Of a stretch of DNA of 64,000 nucleotides, positions 46,584 to 57,244 are shown in pieces (position 1 is the first letter of the stretch; each line of letters opens with the position of its first letter). The notes under the pieces were generated by a model. It was not told the origin of the DNA and did not search any database. It was given only the letters and a program-made list of their open reading frames with translations. Location: positions 1,364,001 to 1,428,000 of the forward strand of contig VNWV01000008.1 of assembly GCA_009801085.1 (NCBI GenBank). Direction: 5' to 3'. The stretch comes from Lasiodiplodia sp. COLG20 (Eukaryota > Ascomycota > Dothideomycetes > Botryosphaeriales > Botryosphaeriaceae). A program made the translations under genes and the position numbers.

Positions 46584-47513
46584 ATGGCCGCCGTATCCAT
46601 CCTTTCGCGCAAGTTCAACACTTACTATGCGAACCGCCCGGGTAAGCTCAACTGGAACTATCGAGCGCGGGATGCCTGCTGACTGTCTGCGACCAGTTCT
46701 TACCACCATGATAACCAACGCCGTACGTCATCCCCCGGCTCGCCCTGCGCTCTCCTATAATATGATACCGTGTCCGGACCAAAATATACCTGCGAGCTAA
46801 CACAGCGATAGGTTCTCGGTGGCATCGCAGACACAGTAGCACAGTCTTTGACGGCAATCCGGCAGCGGGCGGTGCGCAAACCTGGAGGTGTTGACAAGGA
46901 TGACTTCTTCGCTATTGAAATCCATGAGCTGGACAAGAAGATGCCGTATCCTGACGATGAGCTCATTCCGGATTCAAGGCGTCTGCCTCCTCCATTCGAC
47001 TTTGAGCGACTGACCAGATTCATGGCCTATGGTTTCTTGATGGCGCCGGTGCAGCACAAATGGTTCGGCTTTTTGTCCAGGAACTTCCCCATCACCAAAA
47101 CTGCCAAGTTGGGCCCGGCGCTGAAGCGTGTTGCTCTGGACCAGTTCATCTTCGCACCATTTGGTATGTCGCGTGCGTCATATTTACGAAAATGCGAGCT
47201 AACGGTATTTGCTACAGGTCTCGGGTGCTTCTTCACATTCATGACTCTTGCAGAAGGCGGCGACAAGCGCGCCGTGTTGCGCAAGTTCCAGGATGTCTAC
47301 GTCCCTTCTCTGAAGGCCAATTACGTGGTGTGGCCAGCGGTGCAAATCATCAACTTCCGTCTGATGCCCATCCAGTACCAAATTGTAGGATTCTCCAAAC
47401 GCCTGACTGCAAGACGTCTGCTAACGGCCCCCTTTCCACAGCCCTTTGTCTCCACCATTGGCATTGCGTGGACCGCATACCTTTCTCTGACCAATGCCTC
47501 TGACGAGGCCTAA
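46584..47513 (+). CDS. Mpv17/PMP22 family membrane protein
   Basis: Five exons (46584-46641, 46697-46722, 46812-47163, 47218-47384, 47442-47513) give 224 residues, a normal Mpv17-family length. The family reading is MAAVSILSRKFNTYYANRPVLTTMITNA, VLGGIADTVAQ, RFMAYGFLMAPVQHKWFGFL, ALDQFIFAPFGLGCFFTFM, and the signature region LKANYVVWPAVQIINFRLMPIQYQI near the C-terminus. Four membrane segments are expected. Members are inner mitochondrial membrane channels or peroxisomal proteins (yeast Sym1). A polar insert of ~45 residues, rich in Asp, Lys and Pro, separates the first and second membrane segments; it is longer than in Sym1. Substrate unknown. Confidence 0.88.
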
Positions 47514-48236
47514 GCGAGATAAAGCAATCCTAGACGCATTCGGACTCCTTCTTCGTCCGTGTCCTGGCAAGAAGCTACCTTTTCGACTTTCGGCATCGGA
47601 CTGGATTCCTTTGTGATTTTCCCTAAAATCGATTCAGCGCTGGGGGTGGGGGTTCTTGGGGTTGTTTGCTCCGGGTCTTCATCTCGTGGGTTTGGGTGCA
47701 TTTATCGGGCGCAATGGTTTTTCACTAGCGGTTCTTACACGGTACTGCTATAGCTGCGGGTTTTATGACAGAGTTGGCGCTCTCTACAAATTGAGTACAT
47801 GTCTTGATACAAAGAATGGAAGTTATATGAATGCATGCGTAGCTGTGAAAGAACACGCAAGAATGGATTCAGCCACAAGTGTGAACGTGCTGCAGACGAG
47901 ATGCCAAAAGCTTGTCAGAGAAGCTTCGTATATAGCTGCAAGGGTCTGCCATCTGTAGTTGGTGCAGACGTGCCCAGCAGCCATCCGACGCGGCGCGAAA
48001 CGAGCGCGCGCGCGTCACCCGCGCGCCAGGACGCTTCAATCCATCCACACGGCTGGCTCAACTGCGGCTGTCGCACCGCAGAACAGCACCCCAGTAAACA
48101 ACACATTCCCCTCCTCGACCACACATCCCACCCTCATCTACCCCAGCATTCTCACGCCTACCCATCTTTGGCCGCTCTCCCCTCTAGTCGCATCTCCTAG
48201 GATTTCAATCGCATTTTCTTTTTTTCGCCGCCGAGA
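47514..48236. other. Region between the Mpv17-family gene and the E2 gene
   Basis: About 720 bases without a credible gene: 3' flank on the left, promoter and a T-rich leader (TTTTCTTTTTTTCG) just before the E2 start on the right. Confidence 0.5.
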
Positions 48237-49403
48237 ATGAACTCACGCTCGCTCCGCCGCCTCGCCGGCGACCACGCCACACTGCACGCCGACCTACCGC
48301 CCAACTACCTCTTCGCACCGCACACCGACCCATCGGATGACCTGACGCAACTCGACATCCTGCTGGCAGGACCCGAGGGCACGCCGTACGCCGCCGGCCT
48401 GTACCGATTGCACCTGGAGATGCCGGCGACGTACCCGAACGCGCCACCGACGGCGCATTTCCGGACGCGCATCTGGCACCCAAACGTCGAGGAGGCTACG
48501 GGCGCAGTGTGCGTCGACACGCTCAAGCGCGACTGGCAGGCCAGCCTGACGCTGCGGGATGTGCTCGTCACCATCAGCTGCCTGCTCATCCAGCCCAATC
48601 CGGCCAGCGCGCTCAACGCCGAGGCCGGCGCACTGCTGCAGGAGGATTGGGACGCATTCTGCAGGCGGGCGCGGCTGATGACGGGCATCCATGCGCAGAT
48701 TCCGAGGGATCTGCGGCAGCACGTTGACGAGGCTAGGGGGAGAGGCGAGGAGAAAGTGGAGGAGAGGGGCGATGCCGAAAATGGTGCCACGCAGTCTGAG
48801 ATGATCGTCGAGGAGCCGAGGACGAGAGACAAGGGAAGAAGGAGCGCCAAGGGCAAATCCAGAATGACGCAAAAGGTGTCGGCAGCCGCAACAGCTGAGA
48901 TGGAGGAAAATGTTGGCTCGAGGCGCGACTCTGAGGACTGGATACCGGCACCGCCCAGCTTCTCGACACCAACACCGTTAGCAATCAATACCACGGTTGC
49001 ATCGCAGGACTCTGGATCCGCGAGCTCATTCGAGTTCCCGAGCACGCCTCTCGCAAGCATACAGACGCCCGGCACGGCAAATGCACCTATGCGCATCACC
49101 AGGCATACCGCTGCCAGCCTCGCTCAGCAAGCCGCATATCAAACTCCGCAGCGCGCTGTGCAGTCGTCGCATAGCCCAGAGCGTCCTCCGTCAAGCTCGT
49201 CTTCGCATGGATCGCTCAATGGCCGTTTGAATACTTTGTCCTTCGGCTGGGCGCCTGAGAAGACTGCTGGTGCGTTGAGGTATTCACCAGAAGCGGCGCG
49301 GAAGGACCGACACGAGATGCGGCGTTTCAAGGCTGCAGGATATTGTTTGAAGCGGTACAACCGTGGAGCTTTTGGACCTCGGAGGGGCTTGAAAAGATTG
49401 TAG
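48237..49403 (+). CDS. UBE2S-like ubiquitin-conjugating enzyme E2 with C-terminal extension
   Basis: Single exon, 388 residues. The E2 core occupies residues 1-160: YAAGLYRLHLEMPATYPNAPPTAHF, the HPN motif at 81-83, the catalytic Cys at residue 92 in GAVCVDTLKRDW, and CLLIQPNPASALNAEAG. The CVDTLKRDW and LLIQPNPASALN segments match the UBE2S group (K11-chain elongating E2 of the anaphase-promoting complex) better than other E2s. After residue ~165 comes a Ser/Glu/Arg-rich, probably disordered stretch of 200 residues. The final residues are basic and end in GLKRL. Animal UBE2S ends in a similar Leu-Arg-Arg-Leu peptide that docks on the APC/C. The core is certain; the UBE2S link is inference, since budding yeast has no clear orthologue. 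Confidence 0.9.
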   Translation: MNSRSLRRLAGDHATLHADLPPNYLFAPHTDPSDDLTQLDILLAGPEGTPYAAGLYRLHLEMPATYPNAPPTAHFRTRIWHPNVEEATGAVCVDTLKRDWQASLTLRDVLVTISCLLIQPNPASALNAEAGALLQEDWDAFCRRARLMTGIHAQIPRDLRQHVDEARGRGEEKVEERGDAENGATQSEMIVEEPRTRDKGRRSAKGKSRMTQKVSAAATAEMEENVGSRRDSEDWIPAPPSFSTPTPLAINTTVASQDSGSASSFEFPSTPLASIQTPGTANAPMRITRHTAASLAQQAAYQTPQRAVQSSHSPERPPSSSSSHGSLNGRLNTLSFGWAPEKTAGALRYSPEAARKDRHEMRRFKAAGYCLKRYNRGAFGPRRGLKRL

Positions 49404-49799
49404 CCTGTGGCCATCCGACGTGTTTTTGGGTTTACTGTTTTTGGCGTTGCATAACGGACTGGGCTGTGCATTAGCGAAGGCGCAGGGGAGTGTCTTGGAT
49501 TTTGATGCGTGTTCTTGATCTTAATGAAGAGGGACCTACCGTCCTGTATGAGCAACGCAGACAGGGTCTTGTAACACGACACCTAAAGAACCAATTATTT
49601 CTGAGAAATGGGTTCCATGTGTTTATGACCAATGTGATAATATGCTGAGTGAGTGTGTGATGCGTGCTATTGCCGCCCCAACAGGGATAGTCTTGACCAT
49701 GCTCACCAGAAGCGGAAAGCCCGCACGGACCGGGTTGAACCAGTTTCGCTGGGACGACGCCAACTCTCTCACTGCAACCAATTCTTCATACCCGCCAAA
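49404..49799. other. Region between the E2 gene and RPP40
   Basis: About 400 bases, with no gene. Holds the E2 3' flank and the RPP40 promoter. The frame of RPP40 is open further upstream, but the first ATG that gives a family-like start is at 49800. Confidence 0.45.
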
Positions 49800-51160
49800 A
49801 TGCTCGACATAGTGAACGACAACGCGCCATCGGCAAAATGTTACTTTACCCATGCCATGCTCGGCGAACACGTGGATGACAAGCAGCCGCCGACCAAGAA
49901 AAAACCTTTCAACACGATCTTGGCTCAGCCTTTCTCCCACACTGTTTGTCGCCGCACACCCCGTCGCCACGTGACTTGCTCGCGCTGACTAGGGGATAGG
50001 CCGATCTAGTATTACCCGATGAGGTCTATGAGGTGGTACGAAATGAGCTAGATGGCACTGTAGGCGAATTTCACTATGCTAGAGTTTACATGTCTCTTGG
50101 TGAAATTATCGAGGGCGATTTTTTCAACCACTACATCAAGACTGGTGAGTCCAAACAATACTGTCATGGTGGTAATTTTTCAATACTAACATGTCTCACA
50201 GGAAACATCTTGATGCTCTCCGAAGGCCGCCGAGGAATCGACAATGTCTTCTCGCTTCGTGAAGGTACCTATCCTTTTTCTTTTAATATTGCCATCAGCG
50301 GGGTTCTGACTGTGACCCATTCTCAGGCGTACTGAGGCTCGACCTTGATCGCGTAACTTACGAAAAATGTGGACTTGTGGGGAAGCCGATACCGCATGGA
50401 GGCAGGAAGCACACGAAGGAAAGGTTTGGTACGTATCACGCTGGCTTCCGTGACTCGAGCACAACGTGTTAACGCCGCCTCAGCCATTGAACTAGAACTT
50501 CGCCAACCATCCATGCTGCACGGCAAAAAGGGATTCGAGCGTATCGTCTGGGCTTTCAAGAACGTCCTAAATCGCTCTCTCACATGGCTTTTCCACGATG
50601 TCCAGAGCCCCGGCCAACCTCCTTCAGGTTAGTATAGCAAAGTCCCAAACTAATGAAGCAACCAGCAAAGGCTCACTAGTATCTTTATCCCAGGCCCCAT
50701 TCTTCCTCACTCTCCGCGAGTCCTGACGGCACGGCCGGACCGTCTCCATTTGCCTCAAGTAAAGACTCCAGCCTTGACCTCTATTGCTGATCTCTGCGAC
50801 GCGGAGTACAGCACGGAGGTGCTCGAATGGCTCGGAATGGTCAGCCTGGAGTCGCCGCGAATCAATGCCACCGACGACATCGACAGCTTTCTGAGCCGTT
50901 ACGAAGTTCCCATGCCGTACCGGTCGGATGGAGATGCAGATGCGCCGGTTGTTGGGGGTGTAACAAGACTGCGGTGGCGCGGACTCGTTCCCTCGGCTTT
51001 TCTATTACGATTATGGATGGCTGTGAGGAAGGGCATCGTCGGTGGTAAAGTGGACGTGCAAAGGGCTTGGATGGCGCTGAGTGTCGCGGGTTTCGAGGGC
51101 GAGACGTACACTATGCTTGGAATCGGGCCAAGAGAAGTGTTGAGTTGGGAATGCAAATGA
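49800..51160 (+). CDS. RPP40: Ribonuclease P/MRP subunit Rpp40-like
   Basis: Six exons (49800-49943, 50000-50144, 50202-50264, 50327-50428, 50484-50627, 50694-51160) join in frame to 354 residues. The stretch VYMSLGEIIEGDFFNHYIKTGNILMLSEG and the following GVLRLDLDRVTYEKCGLVGKP correspond to the conserved centre of the RNase P 40 kDa subunit family, which helps process pre-tRNA 5' ends (and rRNA as MRP) in the nucleus and nucleolus. The C-terminal part has WLFHDVQSP, EWLGMVSLESPRINATDDIDSFLSRY, and ends in ETYTMLGIGPREVLSWECK. Introns are 50-65 nt. The family call is from motif memory. Alternative: another protein of the same fold; no other family came to mind. Confidence 0.75.
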
Positions 51161-51295
51161 GTTGCACGTCCAGGGCCAAGACGAGGGGAAATCAGACGGA
51201 GTGATGATTCACATCAATTCCAGTAATGAAGTTTGTCTCTATGCACACGGTCTATTCTCGTCATTGGACTGACAAGCGTCCACTTGATCCGCTAA

Positions 51296-52647
51296 TCAAA
51301 CCTCGGGGTACACGTCTGTCCTCCTCAAGAGCGGCATCTCCGCCCTGACCTTCTCCAGGAAGGCCAGATCCAAATCCACCAGGGCCAAGCTGGGCGGCGG
51401 CTGGCGGCCGACCTCGTTGTAGCCGTCGAGGGCGTCGAAGCCGCCCAAGTCAGCAACAACCTCGCCCCAGGGCGAGACGACGACGCTGTGGCCGTAGGAG
51501 CACCGCTTCTCGTTGTGGAAGCCCGACTGCGCGGCCGCGATGACGTACGACTGCGTCTCGATGGCGCGCGCGCGCAGCAGCGACTCCCAGTGCGCCCGCC
51601 CGGTCGGGACCGTGAAGGCGGACGGGTAGACGAGGACCTGGGCGCCTTGGCGGCGCAGGGAGAGCGAGATTTCGGGGAAGCGTAGCTGTTCTCGCCGGTG
51701 GTTGGCTGTTAATCGTTCGGTCCCTAGTTTCCTCTCTTCCTGTGGATGGTAGTGGGTACTCACGTCAAAGCAGATGGTCATGCCAACGCGGCCGACTGGT
51801 GTCTCGAAAGGCGGGAGGATGGACGTTCCCTTTTCCACACTCCTACAGGGCAAATGATCAGTTCGATAGCGTCAAGGGAAGATATGCAGGTTGAATTGTG
51901 CGAGACGGGAAGCGTACTGGCTCTCCTTTAAGATTGGGCCGCCCTTGATCTCGACGTCGAAGAGATGCAGCTTCTGGTACCGCTGCACAATGTCGCCCCG
52001 CTCGTCGATCCAGATGAGGGTGTTCTTGACTTTATCTCCGCCATCGGCCGGCTCGTGAATTCCCACGTTGATAGGCAGTTTGGATTTGCGCGCCTCGTCT
52101 TGCAGCCCGAGCACAAATTCGCTGTCCTGCACAGACTTGCACAACGAGACCGTCTCCGCCGGTGACGAGCCGATGTAGTCGCTGGCCTCAGGGAGGAAGA
52201 GTGCCTATTGGGTGCGTGAGCAGACCGAGTCCTGTACGTCTCGAAACAGACTTGAAGGCGCCGGGGTGTTGCTGACTTTAGCGCCTGCCGCTGCTGCTTT
52301 TGCGACCAGTTGGCTGCATAGCTTGAGGTTGTGCGCCATGCTCGCCGTCGAGCATATTTGACCAACTGCCTGTAAGACAAAATGTCAGCATCTTAGATTC
52401 GGATAGTTTTTTTTCAAAGCCAGGTATGAACAAGATAATGTGGGAAAGAGCCTGTGGAACTGATTCCCAGTCGAAAGTTAGAATCAGAAGTGGGGGTGAG
52501 TACGTTCTGCAACAGCATTGAGAGCATGCTGTCTACTGATCCCTTCATCTTTTCCAGAGGTAGAAGGCCGAGAAATCGAAAGAAGATTCAAAAAACAATG
52601 TGGTGGGCGCTGATGAAGACATTGGTTGTACCTACAGCAATAGCCAT
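51296..52647 (-). CDS. NIT2: Nitrilase-superfamily amidase (Nit2/NIT1, deaminated glutathione amidase type)
   Basis: Five exons (52647-52636, 52369-52277, 52204-51918, 51842-51764, 51685-51296) give 286 residues. The carbon-nitrogen hydrolase triad is visible: Glu in FLPEASDYIG, Lys in YQKLHLFDVE and the nucleophile Cys in TICFDLRFPE. Nit1-branch members remove faulty deaminated glutathione. The sequence AVGQICSTASMAHNL near the start and the C-terminal GHSVVVSPWGEVVADLG fit this branch. The first coding exon is only 12 nt (MAIA), reached by a ~265 nt intron, longer than any other intron here. Of all the exons this is the least certain; a different start upstream is possible. Tail to tail with RPP40 across about 135 bases, so the two 3' UTRs probably overlap. 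Confidence 0.88.
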
Positions 52648-54187
52648 GGTGATATCCAAAACTAAGAGTCACTTTGGTTTCCCCGTATTTCCTGGCTCTT
52701 CTTTGCAAGTAAACGTGCAGCTGCTCCGCTTTGGCGGCAGCTTCAGCAAGTTGATTCTCTTGTATGGGCCGTAGCAAAATGCCTGGTGTTGGTGACGAAT
52801 CGATCGTGTTCGCGGGGCAGATGAAGGGACTCGTTCCTCCGGAGGGCCCGAGCCGACTCCGATTACAGGCTCTTACAACTAGACTTAGCACAAACCACAA
52901 AAAAGGTCCTCGATCTCAAAGAGAGAGGGAGAAACGGGCAAACTGTCTGTATACTCGTCTATCTTCACCGAGGCGTACTGTCCTAAGTGCTCCCTACCAC
53001 CCACCATCAATGACCCGTGCAGTTGCCTCAACCTTCAAAACAATTGCGCAATGTCTCCATCCAGGCAGACCAAGAGCAAAAAGAGAACAGGATGGTCACT
53101 ACGAGGGTCGAACTCGCGACCTTGGCGTTAACTCTCAGTCCTCTGGGAGGACTGCCAATATTAGCACCACGCTCTAACCAACTGAGCTAAGCGACCTGAT
53201 CTTTGAGGCACAATTTGAAGCCAAATGCAACCTCAGGTATCTGCTGCAGATGCGGGTTGCAAAAACACAAAAACATTATAATCAAAAGTAAATCAAACCC
53301 GAGAAATTGCCGGTCTCTGGTGCCTATCGATGTTTTTAATCCTATTGCGAACATCTATTTGAGTAACTAACAATATTGTAGTTTATACATATAGATCTCC
53401 AAGCCTTATTCTAGTAACGTTCGTCGTGTTTTCGTCTTCGTAGCTTGAGATCCATTCTCTACCAATATTGGTTATTTACCCGGGATTAAAGAGCTAGTGG
53501 CGTGCGAGTTCTACACCTTTGCTTGCAAGACTTTATTGATGTTGTTCTCAGGTACACATCCTTTCGCCCGTCATCGTATGACTTGCATCACATAGTCATA
53601 TGAGGAAGACATAAGGTGCAGTTATAGCCTAAATGTCAAGATCTAGAAATCCAGACCGGTGTATCATGCGAGCTCTACTATACTTCGATATATCCGGCGC
53701 GTTTCAGGGGCCGCCACATCTTGGCTTGGTATCCCAGACCTAATACGAGAACCCTCACACCCAATGTAGGATACCAAGCTTCCCCAAGCGGCATCCAGCT
53801 GTACGCGGCTAAATGTGCGGTTAAAACAATTCCTCTAGACACGCATCTGCACCATGACACATTCAATCTTCTTAGGACTTAGAGTTCCTGCCATTGCATT
53901 TGCGGGGCGGTCAAAAATCTGGGGAAGATGAGGCTGGTCGCTAAGGTACAGGCTGAAATGCTTAGGAGCCCCACGCTCTGCTTGGCCCTGTAAGAGATGT
54001 ACGCGAGCCGACGGTCCGCAACGCCTTTTCCAGAGGCCTAAGCGGTTGCACGACTTGACTCGTTTCCAGTACATTCATCTGCATTATAAAACGCAAGGTC
54101 CTCCCAGGAAACAGTTTCTAAACATTCAACCAAACAACCCCTCCTCGATTGAGCTTCAGGTCCTATTACTGTGTGCACCATCAAACC
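52648..54187. other. 1.5 kb intergenic region with one tRNA
   Basis: No protein gene seen between the NIT2 start and the second chitin deacetylase. After 53,200 the sequence is AT-rich (ATAT, TTAT and AAAA runs to about 53,700), resembling the AT-rich island near 12 kb. The last 150 bases hold the deacetylase promoter. Confidence 0.5.
53093..53196 (-). tRNA. tRNA-Ile (AAU) with 30-nt intron, copy 3
   Basis: Same mature tRNA sequence as copies 1 and 2. The intron hairpin is CAGTCCTC/GAGGACTG around a CCA loop, fully paired. A T-run follows at the 3' end (CTTTTTG). Confidence 0.95.
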
Positions 54188-55166
54188 ATGCATATCTCCT
54201 CGTTCCTGGCTTTTGCGTGCGCCGCGCTGGTGACCGCCACTCCTGTCCCCAGCCCGCTTGAGGCCTTCAAGCGCGCCGGTCCGGCTGCCGGCCAAATCAT
54301 CACGAAGTGCTCTTCCTCAGGCATGTTGGCTTTGGCGTTCGACGACGGACCATACCAGTATACGCAGACCCTGGTTGATACACTCAATGCTGCCGGAGCC
54401 AAGGGAACCTTCTTTGTGACTGGCACGCTCTATGGTAAGTTTTTGTGAATCGTAGTCTCCAGAGACAATCACAGTTCAAGAAGCCAGCATCGAGGCTGCA
54501 ACGACATGCTTGAACTGGACCTTCGTCTGAGCAAGGGGGGTATTCGGACTTACAGGCGAGTTCACACAGCGAGCTGACGCGCGCACCAACCAGGCTGCAT
54601 TTACAACCAGAAGACGGCGCTGCTGAACGCGTACAACTCGGGCCATCAGATCGCCTCGCACAGCTGGAGCCACCCGTCCAACTTCGGCTCGCTCAGCGCG
54701 GCCGAGCTGACGACGCAGATGCAGAAGCTCGAGGGCGCGCTCGTCAGCATCATCGGCAAGAAGCCGACGTACATGCGGCCGCCGTACCTCGCCACCGGCG
54801 GCAGCGTCCAGTCGACCATGCAGACGCTCGGCTACCGCATCATCACCGACGACGTCGACAGCGGCGACTGGAACGGCTACAGCGTCGCCCAGAGCCAGCA
54901 GCAGTTCACCAACGCCGGCACCAGCGGCAATGGTCACATCCCGTTAATGCACGAGACCTACCAGACGACCGTGACCCAGCTCGTGCCGTGGCTGATCAAC
55001 TGGGCCAGCCAGAACAACTTGAAGCTCGTGACCGTCGGTGAGTCGATGCCCCTTGTCCCCTGTTTAGTAGTGAACGACGAAGTGCTGACTGTGGTTAGCC
55101 GAGTGCCTTGGGGATGCCGGCGGGGCTTACGCGAGTGGCACCCCTGCTTCTTCGCAGACTTGCTAA
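54188..55166 (+). CDS. Secreted chitin/polysaccharide deacetylase, compact form
   Basis: Three exons (54188-54434, 54594-55037, 55099-55166) give 252 residues. Signal peptide MHISSFLAFACAALVTATP, then a short propeptide ending at a KR site (FKRAG), then a NodB domain alone. Motifs: AFDDGP, HSWSHP (metal His pair), RPPYLA, DVDSGDW and LMHETYQTT. Ends in AECLGD and a short Gly/Ser/Thr tail, a common fungal form. No chitin-binding module, unlike the four-CBM18 paralogue at 13.4-15.5 kb. It should act on soluble chitin oligomers or wall chitin outside the cell. Intron 1 is 159 nt, unusually long for this window. Confidence 0.93.
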
Positions 55167-56253
55167 ATGCGATATGCGAGCGGGATAGGGACAGGATTTG
55201 GAGGATGATGACTGGCTTTGCGATTTTAAAGTACATATTTGACGAACGAAATGAATTTGGATTCCGTTTACCCCGGAGCCATTTGTGCTGACGCTTTCTA
55301 TGGTAATCTCCTCTCAAAGGCACAAGTTAAAGAAAAGGAAAAGGAAGAGAAGAAAGGAAATGAGGCGTGACTTCATCTTGCAGAATAACGTTGTGCGAGA
55401 CCCTCTTTCGCGGTATATGGTATTGTTTCAAATGCGTAGTAGAATTCGACGTGTTCTGTGTTGGCTCGGCTTAAATGTTCACCTTCCCGAGAATCCCTTC
55501 GATACGGTTGATGACACAGATAATGATGGCTGTGATGGTGACGAGGAGGCCGAGGATGAGTATGAGGAGGATTGATTGTAGTTGTGCGTATCGCAATCTC
55601 GACTTTCGAAAGATTTCCATATCGTCTTTTGGGTTTTCCATTTCCGTGCCGAGTCGGAAGTGCAAGGCTCGTCTGGTTGATGCTGTCGTACACGACCACA
55701 AGGAATTCTTGGATGTTCGTGATGTCTGTCTCGTCTCCAAGTCGCGGTAGAGACGGATTTTATACTCATAATGGGGCCTTCCGGGGGGCCAAGTTGAAAC
55801 ATCAGGCAAATGGATGGTTGCCTGGAGATATCCCTTTTGTGATACATGAGAGTCGTGATACACGACAGCGCCTTGGGGCCATGAACATTCTTTAGACGGC
55901 CGGCCCAGGAAGAAGGGGTCCCTTGACGATGTGATAAATACACGCTTCTGTCTGCGCAGGTCCGTTGCTCGGAGCATTGGGGGATGAGTTGCATCTCAAA
56001 CATCTAACCTCAGGAAGTGTCGATCCACCGAGAAGAGTTTTGGAGGTGACAATCGAGCCTTGATCCCAAAGGTGTGGAGCAAGAGCTACGCCACTACAGG
56101 ACTGGCGTGTGGGGTTCGGAAATAGACAAGGCTGAGGCAGTGGTTGTGGCTGTGAAGACATCACCAAGCAGGCTGGGGCGGCCTCTTCGGAAGCTGAAAA
56201 GCCTCCTTGGTTCTATACATAGAAAGGAAATTCCATGCAGCCAGTGAGCCTCC
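55167..56253. other. Region between the second deacetylase and SSN8
   Basis: About 1.1 kb. Contains the deacetylase 3' flank and one doubtful minus-strand membrane ORF listed separately. The rest shows nothing recognisable. Confidence 0.45.
55471..55977 (-). CDS. Hypothetical small membrane protein (doubtful, possibly frameshifted)
   Basis: A 168-residue open frame whose end is convincing as protein: a charged helix (DDMEIFRKSRLRYAQLQ) then a single membrane segment (LLILILGLLVTITAIIICVI) and a short tail. I do not recognise it. In the middle (about 55,660-55,740) the neighbouring frame reads more like protein (ITNIQEFLVVVYDSINQTS) than the open frame does (TSRTSKNSLWSCTTAS). This suggests two small frameshifts or missed splicing. 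The start at 55977 is only the longest possible and may not be ATG-supported by homology. It could equally be a chance frame in 3' sequence. Confidence 0.3.
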   Translation of the reverse strand: MLRATDLRRQKRVFITSSRDPFFLGRPSKECSWPQGAVVYHDSHVSQKGYLQATIHLPDVSTWPPGRPHYEYKIRLYRDLETRQTSRTSKNSLWSCTTASTRRALHFRLGTEMENPKDDMEIFRKSRLRYAQLQSILLILILGLLVTITAIIICVINRIEGILGKVNI

Positions 56254-57244
56254 TCATTTCTCTAGACCTCGGGCCTTGATGAACCTGTTTATTTGGTCTT
56301 TGCAGATTTTCTCATTGTACTGCTCCCAAACCTCATACAGGGAGACCATCTCCTGGACGCAGTCGGCCACAGCCTCAATATCAACGCTTGAGTCTGCCAG
56401 CCAGTTCATCAGGTGTTGCATCCTGACAGGGGATGCTCCCGCACTTCCCGTTTGCTGCTGGGAAAGGCCCGACATTGCATTTTGCATATTTGCGGCTGTC
56501 AGCATGTTGATACCGGCTTGCGTGGGCCCCAATGTCACAGCAATGACCATGGCAGCAATTGCAATGACGTGGGGTGGATGGAGCAGGGGAAGGTCTGTCA
56601 AATAATGGTCGTTAATGACGTATTCTGCCTGGGCATACTCCTCGTGCGTCAGCTTGAAGCTGGTTTGGAGGTCCAGCAAGCTGCGGTAAGGGTGGTGCAA
56701 GATGAGCTGGGAGTTCATTTCCGAGATGAGGCTGAATTCGCATTCGCCGAGTTTCGAGGTGTCGGGAAGGATGATGTCTAGGGAGGTGAGCTCGCAATCA
56801 AGTCACAGTGAGTTGAGAGCCTACCTTGCCACGCTTGCCGGGCCTCGCCAAGGATCATGCGGATGTGCTGGGGGCTCTCTTCCATCTTGCAAGCAAGGTA
56901 GAGGGCAGTGACGATGACGAGGTTGGGGTTGGTCCTCCTGATCTCGATCTTGGTGTAAACGCGGCGGATGTAGACCTGGGCGGTGGCCACGGCTTGCTGA
57001 GACAGTTTCAATCTGCGGACGAGTTTGTTGAGCTCTGCGACGAGTATGAGCCTGTGTACGTGGCAGCAGAGGAGGCATGCCTACGGCTGCAGAAATAGAC
57101 ATGTAGAAGGCGGCGATCTGGAAGCGGATATTTCTGGACCAGCTCCTTGTTCTCATCCTCGAGGCTGCGGCGAATTTGAGCCAGCTCTGGCTTAGCATAC
57201 GTCCAGAACCGGCGCTGGCTGGAGCTCCAGTAGCTGGCGGACAT
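56254..57244 (-). CDS. SSN8: Cyclin C of the Mediator kinase module
   Basis: Partners the kinase Ssn3/Cdk8 in the Mediator, phosphorylating the RNA polymerase II tail and transcription factors, in the nucleus. Three exons (57244-57085, 57034-56825, 56777-56254) give 297 residues, the usual size. The start [16 protein letters not shown] matches the fungal cyclin C N-terminus. Cyclin boxes include [34 protein letters not shown] and [19 protein letters not shown]-terminal part: [21 protein letters not shown]. Intron 1 falls right after YFCS, with the join giving QLNKLVRR. Divergent from the mitochondrial carrier gene. Confidence 0.95.
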
